Shown piece by piece: positions 3,053 to 6,631 of a DNA stretch of 6,631 bases; position 1 is the first letter of the stretch; each line of letters begins with the position of its first letter. The stretch is from NCBI GenBank assembly GCA_045604945.1, contig JAZUPA010000070.1, positions 1-6,631 on the forward strand, written 5' to 3'. A model generated the notes under the pieces. It was not told where the DNA came from, did no database searches, and was given only the letters and a program-made list of their open reading frames with translations. The position numbers and the translations under genes were made by a program. This DNA comes from JAISGQ01 sp045604945. Its GTDB lineage: Bacteria; Bacillota; Clostridia; Oscillospirales; Acutalibacteraceae.

Positions 3053-5806
3053 ATGCTCCCGGAAGAAAAAGCTCGTGTTAAAATTGATGAAAAACTCAAA
3101 CGTTCCGGATGGTATGTTGTTGACAGGGACGAGTATGCCCCACAGACTACTTCTGCTATCAGAGAAGCACTGGCTCAGGGCAATAAAGAAAGCGACTATC
3201 TGCTTTTCATAGATAATAAGGCTATAGCTGTTCTGGAAGCTAAGAGAGCCGATAATCCGCTTGGAGAAGATGTAGAGTCTCAGGCAGAAAACTATGCTCG
3301 TACTCCGCTTTCATGGTATGGATTGTGGGAAGATAACTTCATTCCGCTTGTATATATGTCAAACGGAGAGAAGATATTATTCAAGAATCTGTTATCAGGT
3401 GAGGAAGAATACACTGAGATCGATGCTATTCACACTCCCAAAGAAATGCTTCGCATTATAAAGCGCTCCTCTGAATACGGTGCTCTGCCTAAACTGGAGA
3501 AACAATCTCTCAGAGATTGCCAGTATAACGCAGAACTCAACTTTGAGAAATCCATAAAGACTGGAAAGAAAAAGAATTTGGCAGTGCTCGCAACCGGCAG
3601 TGGCAAGACCTACCTTGCCTGTCTCGCAAGCTATCGTCTGCTCAACTATACATCAACAAAGCGCATACTGTTCCTTGTAGACAGAAATAATCTTGCAAGG
3701 CAGACTGAGAGCGAATTCAGTCAGTTCAATATGACTGAGAATAAAAAAGAGATGAACGCTCTTTACGACATCAAAAGGCTCAGACATGAGGGCGATATAA
3801 AGGGAGATATCGTCATTTCTACTATTCAGAAGCTGTTCGCTATAATGACAGGACAGGCTTTAAGTGATGATGATGAGGACGCTGAAGATGAACGTCTTTC
3901 AGAAGCTGCTGAGAAGAAGGATGATACTGTTATTCAGCTCGGTGACGACCTTACCATACCTCCTGATTATTTCCAGTTGATAATAGTAGACGAATGTCAT
4001 CGCTCGATATATGGCAAATGGAGAGCTGTCCTTGACTATTTCAAGGGTGCTAATATCCTTGGACTTACTGCAACTCCTACTCCCGAAGCGTACGCTTTCT
4101 TCGATAATAACATAGTTGAAAATTACACTTACGAACACTCGGTTGTTGACGGCGTTAATGTACCTGCCCGTGTATATCGCATAATGACAGAGGTAACTGA
4201 ACATGGCGGTTCTCTTGGAGAAGGTACAACTGTTACTGAAAAAGCACGAAGAACAGGCGCTGACACAACATATAAAGTTGATAATAATAAAGAATATGAA
4301 AATAATCTGCTGGACAGATCGATTGTTAATCGTCAGCAGATCAGGCAAGTCCTTGAAACATTCAAAAATGCTATCTACACCGACCTTTACCCTGAGCGAG
4401 AGAAGTCCTGGGAATACGTACCCAAGACGCTTATCTTCGCCAAGAACGATAACCACGCTTCCGAGATCGTAGAGGCTGTCAAGGACGTATTCAAGAGCGA
4501 ATTCCCGAACGATGAGGTTCCTGAGCATTTCGTTCAGAAGATAACCTACTCCTCTGACGACTCCAATGGCCTTATCCGTGACCTCAGGAACGAAAAGGAC
4601 TTCCGTATAGCTGTTACCGTAACTCTTGTAGCTACCGGTACTGATGTAAAGCCTCTTGAGGTAGTCCTGTTCATGAAAGACGTTATGTCTGAGGTACTCT
4701 ACACACAGATGAAGGGACGCGGCTGCCGTGTCATTACTGACGATAAGCTGCGTGAGGTCACTCCCAACGCAGATACCAAGGAATGCTACTACATCGTCGA
4801 TGCTATCGGCGTAACTGAACATGATAAGAATATTCCGGGGCCTGGCCCCGAACCCGGTCCTTTTATCAGAAAAATCACACTGGAACAGCTTCTCGAAAGG
4901 CTGTCTCATAATGAGCTGAGTGATGAGAACCTGCTCACGCTTCGCAACATCTGCGCTATGATAAATCGGCGTTATGAGAATAACATCTACTTCGGGCATC
5001 ACCTGCAATACTTCATCGACAACTTCGGCTATTCACCTAAAGATCTTGCTGTATCAATACAGGAGGCATTTGACAGCGGACAGCTTCCGCCGTTCAGCAG
5101 TCCTTCTGATGACAACCATATCCGTATGGCGCTTATAGACAGGCTCATCAGTAATATTCCTGCAAGGAAGAAGCTGCTTGAACTGCGTCAGGGCTACATA
5201 CTGACTACCGATGAAGATCCCGATACTCTTATTAGCGCAGGTTTCTCCAAGGAGACTGCCAAGACCTATACCGAGAACTTCGAGAAATACATAAATGACA
5301 ACAAGGACAGCATTGAGGCTCTCCGTATCATATACAACTCAGAAGATACGCTGATAACACACTCCATGCTTGCAGACTTGCGTGACAGGCTCCTGTCTGA
5401 AAGCAGTCATTTCAGTGCTCCGCAGCTGTGGAAATATTACAGGACGCTCGATCCGTCAAGTGTTGATGAGCTCGATGTCAGGGCTAATGCTAAGGCTCTC
5501 ACGAACCTGATACAGCTTGTGAGGTACGCATACAAGAAGAATCCGAAGCTGACAAGCCTTATGAACGGCTTTGTGCAGCGTTTCAACCTGTACTGCGGTC
5601 AGACTCAGCGTGACCTTTCCGAAGATCAGACAGAAGTTATGCGGCAGATAGCTGAATTCATCGTCAATGACGGTGCTATCACTGCGGCAGAGCTCAACGA
5701 CATAGACGCCGACCTCTGGAGGCAGGGTATCCGTGTATTCGGAAAGCCTCAGCTGTTCGGCGAGGAAATTACGGCATTATCAAGAATTTTACTAAAGGCG
5801 GCTTAA
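3053..5806 (+). CDS. hsdR: Type I restriction enzyme R subunit (HsdR), nuclease and DNA translocase
   Basis: This 917-residue protein is the motor and nuclease of a type I restriction complex: with HsdM and HsdS it pumps unmodified DNA and cuts it far from the recognition site. The N-terminal nuclease domain shows D48 in SDYLLF and E62-A-K64 in VLEAKR, the PD-(D/E)xK site. The superfamily 2 helicase follows: Walker A ATGSGKT (180-186), DECH (313-316), TATPTP (339-344), VATGTDVKPLEVVLFMK around 526-542 and QMKGRGCR (552-559). A glycine-proline linker, PGPGPEPGP (595-603), leads to a C-terminal helical domain like the EcoEI R C-terminus, which docks on the methylase. An acidic stretch (272-280, DDDEDAEDE) sits between the early motifs and DECH and may be a surface loop. 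All catalytic motifs look intact, so the subunit is probably active. The ATG at 3053 is preferred over GTG 3035 on ribosome-site grounds. hsdM follows after three bases, implying coupled translation. Confidence 0.95.
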   Translation: MLPEEKARVKIDEKLKRSGWYVVDRDEYAPQTTSAIREALAQGNKESDYLLFIDNKAIAVLEAKRADNPLGEDVESQAENYARTPLSWYGLWEDNFIPLVYMSNGEKILFKNLLSGEEEYTEIDAIHTPKEMLRIIKRSSEYGALPKLEKQSLRDCQYNAELNFEKSIKTGKKKNLAVLATGSGKTYLACLASYRLLNYTSTKRILFLVDRNNLARQTESEFSQFNMTENKKEMNALYDIKRLRHEGDIKGDIVISTIQKLFAIMTGQALSDDDEDAEDERLSEAAEKKDDTVIQLGDDLTIPPDYFQLIIVDECHRSIYGKWRAVLDYFKGANILGLTATPTPEAYAFFDNNIVENYTYEHSVVDGVNVPARVYRIMTEVTEHGGSLGEGTTVTEKARRTGADTTYKVDNNKEYENNLLDRSIVNRQQIRQVLETFKNAIYTDLYPEREKSWEYVPKTLIFAKNDNHASEIVEAVKDVFKSEFPNDEVPEHFVQKITYSSDDSNGLIRDLRNEKDFRIAVTVTLVATGTDVKPLEVVLFMKDVMSEVLYTQMKGRGCRVITDDKLREVTPNADTKECYYIVDAIGVTEHDKNIPGPGPEPGPFIRKITLEQLLERLSHNELSDENLLTLRNICAMINRRYENNIYFGHHLQYFIDNFGYSPKDLAVSIQEAFDSGQLPPFSSPSDDNHIRMALIDRLISNIPARKKLLELRQGYILTTDEDPDTLISAGFSKETAKTYTENFEKYINDNKDSIEALRIIYNSEDTLITHSMLADLRDRLLSESSHFSAPQLWKYYRTLDPSSVDELDVRANAKALTNLIQLVRYAYKKNPKLTSLMNGFVQRFNLYCGQTQRDLSEDQTEVMRQIAEFIVNDGAITAAELNDIDADLWRQGIRVFGKPQLFGEEITALSRILLKAA

Positions 5807-5809
5807 TAT

Positions 5810-6631
5810 ATGGCAAACCAGAAAACAGAATCGGCACTGCTTAAAAAGGTATGGGACATAGCAAATGTTATGTCCTCGGCTGGTGTCGGATTCACAGACT
5901 ACATAACTCAGCTTACATATATCCTGTTCCTGAAAATGGACGATGAAAAGGAAGAATTCGGTCTCGGCAGTTCCATCCCCGAGGACTGCAAGTGGAAGGC
6001 TCTTATCAAAGAAAATGGCGATGATCTCGTTAAGAAATATGAGGAAATACTTAAAACTCTCTCAGATGAGAAAGGTCTTATCGGTACTATCTTCACAAGA
6101 GCCACAAACAAGATTGACCGTCCCGTTATGCTCAAAAAGGTGCTTGATATGGTATCTGAGGAGAACTGGTATCTTATGGACGGCGACTTCAAGGGTGCTA
6201 TATATGAGGGAATCCTCGAAAAGAACGGACAGGACAAGAAAAGCGGTGCCGGTCAGTACTTTACACCGAGAGCTCTTATCTCAGCTATCGTGGATGTTGT
6301 TGATCCTAAAATTACTGAAACCGTTGCCGATCCCTGTTGCGGTACGGGAGGATTTTTACTTGCCGCATACGACCACATGAAGAAACAGAGCAACGATATT
6401 GAAAAGCAGAAGTTCCTCAAGAATGACGCTCTTTTCGGTGCGGATAATACTTCTCTCGTTGTGACGCTGGCTTCAATGAATCTTTATCTACACGATATAG
6501 GCACAAAGAAAAGTCCTATTGTTTATCAGGATTCTTTGCTTGATAAATCGGATAAAATGTATAATGTAATCATTACAAATCCGCCTTTTGGTACAAGACC
6601 ACAGGGCAGCGTAGGTATCGACTTTGACGGT
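5810..6631 (+). CDS. hsdM: Type I DNA methyltransferase M subunit (HsdM), 5' part, cut by window end
   Basis: The frame runs from ATG 5810 to the right edge without a stop, giving 274 residues; the family is usually about 500, so roughly half is present. HsdM adds a methyl group to N6 of adenine in the host's recognition site, protecting it from HsdR, and forms the core of the M2S complex. The HsdM N-terminal helical domain spans about 8-130, with GFTDYITQLTYILFLKMDDE (27-46) typical. The catalytic domain begins with GQYFTPR (148-154), then SAM-binding motif I DPCCGTGGF (174-182) and the adenine-specific motif NPPF (257-260). AAAGGCGG (5794-5801) is an acceptable ribosome site inside the end of hsdR. 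The three-base gap means R and M share a transcript. The target-recognition subunit HsdS would be expected downstream, outside the window. Confidence 0.95.
   Translation, partial: MANQKTESALLKKVWDIANVMSSAGVGFTDYITQLTYILFLKMDDEKEEFGLGSSIPEDCKWKALIKENGDDLVKKYEEILKTLSDEKGLIGTIFTRATNKIDRPVMLKKVLDMVSEENWYLMDGDFKGAIYEGILEKNGQDKKSGAGQYFTPRALISAIVDVVDPKITETVADPCCGTGGFLLAAYDHMKKQSNDIEKQKFLKNDALFGADNTSLVVTLASMNLYLHDIGTKKSPIVYQDSLLDKSDKMYNVIITNPPFGTRPQGSVGIDFDG

Noticed and set aside
3899..5008. Long minus-strand open frame (369 codons) opposite hsdR
   Set aside because: It lies wholly opposite hsdR, whose catalytic motifs are intact throughout. The translated minus-strand product has low-complexity hydrophobic runs, no recognisable domain and no ribosome site of note; codon bias of hsdR explains the lack of stops.
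5943..6380. Open frame of 145 codons in another plus frame inside hsdM
   Set aside because: It overlaps hsdM out of frame; hsdM has clear motif I and NPPF motif in its own frame, and this one has arginine/serine-rich shadow composition.
1..6631. CRISPR arrays, tRNA, rRNA, insertion sequences
   Set aside because: No regularly spaced direct repeats, cloverleaf-like sequences, rRNA stretches or transposase motifs were seen on reading either strand.

Overview
The window looks like part of a low-to-mid-GC Firmicutes chromosome. Strong GGAGG-type ribosome binding sites, GTG/TTG starts, tight gene packing and consensus sigma-A promoters point to Clostridia. The protein style would suit a Ruminococcus-like Oscillospiraceae member, but that is inference from style, not a database match.

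Left block (1-2490): the tail of a probable chromate-transporter gene is followed by a compact operon behind a textbook promoter (TTGACA-17-TATAAT, 210-238). Its genes are an ArsR-family repressor with the metalloid-sensing CxC motif (268-576), a cysteine-rich C_GCAxxG_C_C-family protein (651-1094), an ArsP/DUF318-type permease with a TPFCSCSSIP motif (1097-2092) and a small thioredoxin-like protein with a poly-cysteine N-terminal extension (2105-2455). A hairpin terminator (2465-2489) closes it. All four products carry conserved cysteines, which suggests a thiol-based system that senses, handles and exports a soft metalloid, most likely trivalent (perhaps organic) arsenic. A perfect 8-bp dyad over the -10 region (217-246) is the best operator candidate.

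Middle block (2490-3052): this stretch has no intact large gene. It holds two mutually exclusive hairpins (2551-2574), what looks like the decayed 3' end of a gene with a one-base frameshift (2589-2767), a strong UUCG-tetraloop terminator facing right (2780-2812) and a terminator facing left (2849-2880). The leftward terminator serves a possible 26-residue minus-strand gene (2888-2968) with a good ribosome binding site. This small gene lies head-to-head with the restriction operon, and a possible promoter for it would overlap the restriction promoter.

Right block (2987-6631): an extended -10 promoter (2987-3015) drives a type I restriction-modification operon. hsdR (3053-5806, complete) encodes the nuclease/translocase subunit. 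Three bases later comes hsdM (5810 to the window end, cut off after 274 codons), the adenine methyltransferase subunit. A specificity gene hsdS is expected just beyond the right edge. The two large systems are independent: one is metalloid defence, the other DNA defence, with a remnant-bearing junction between them that looks like an insertion/decay boundary.
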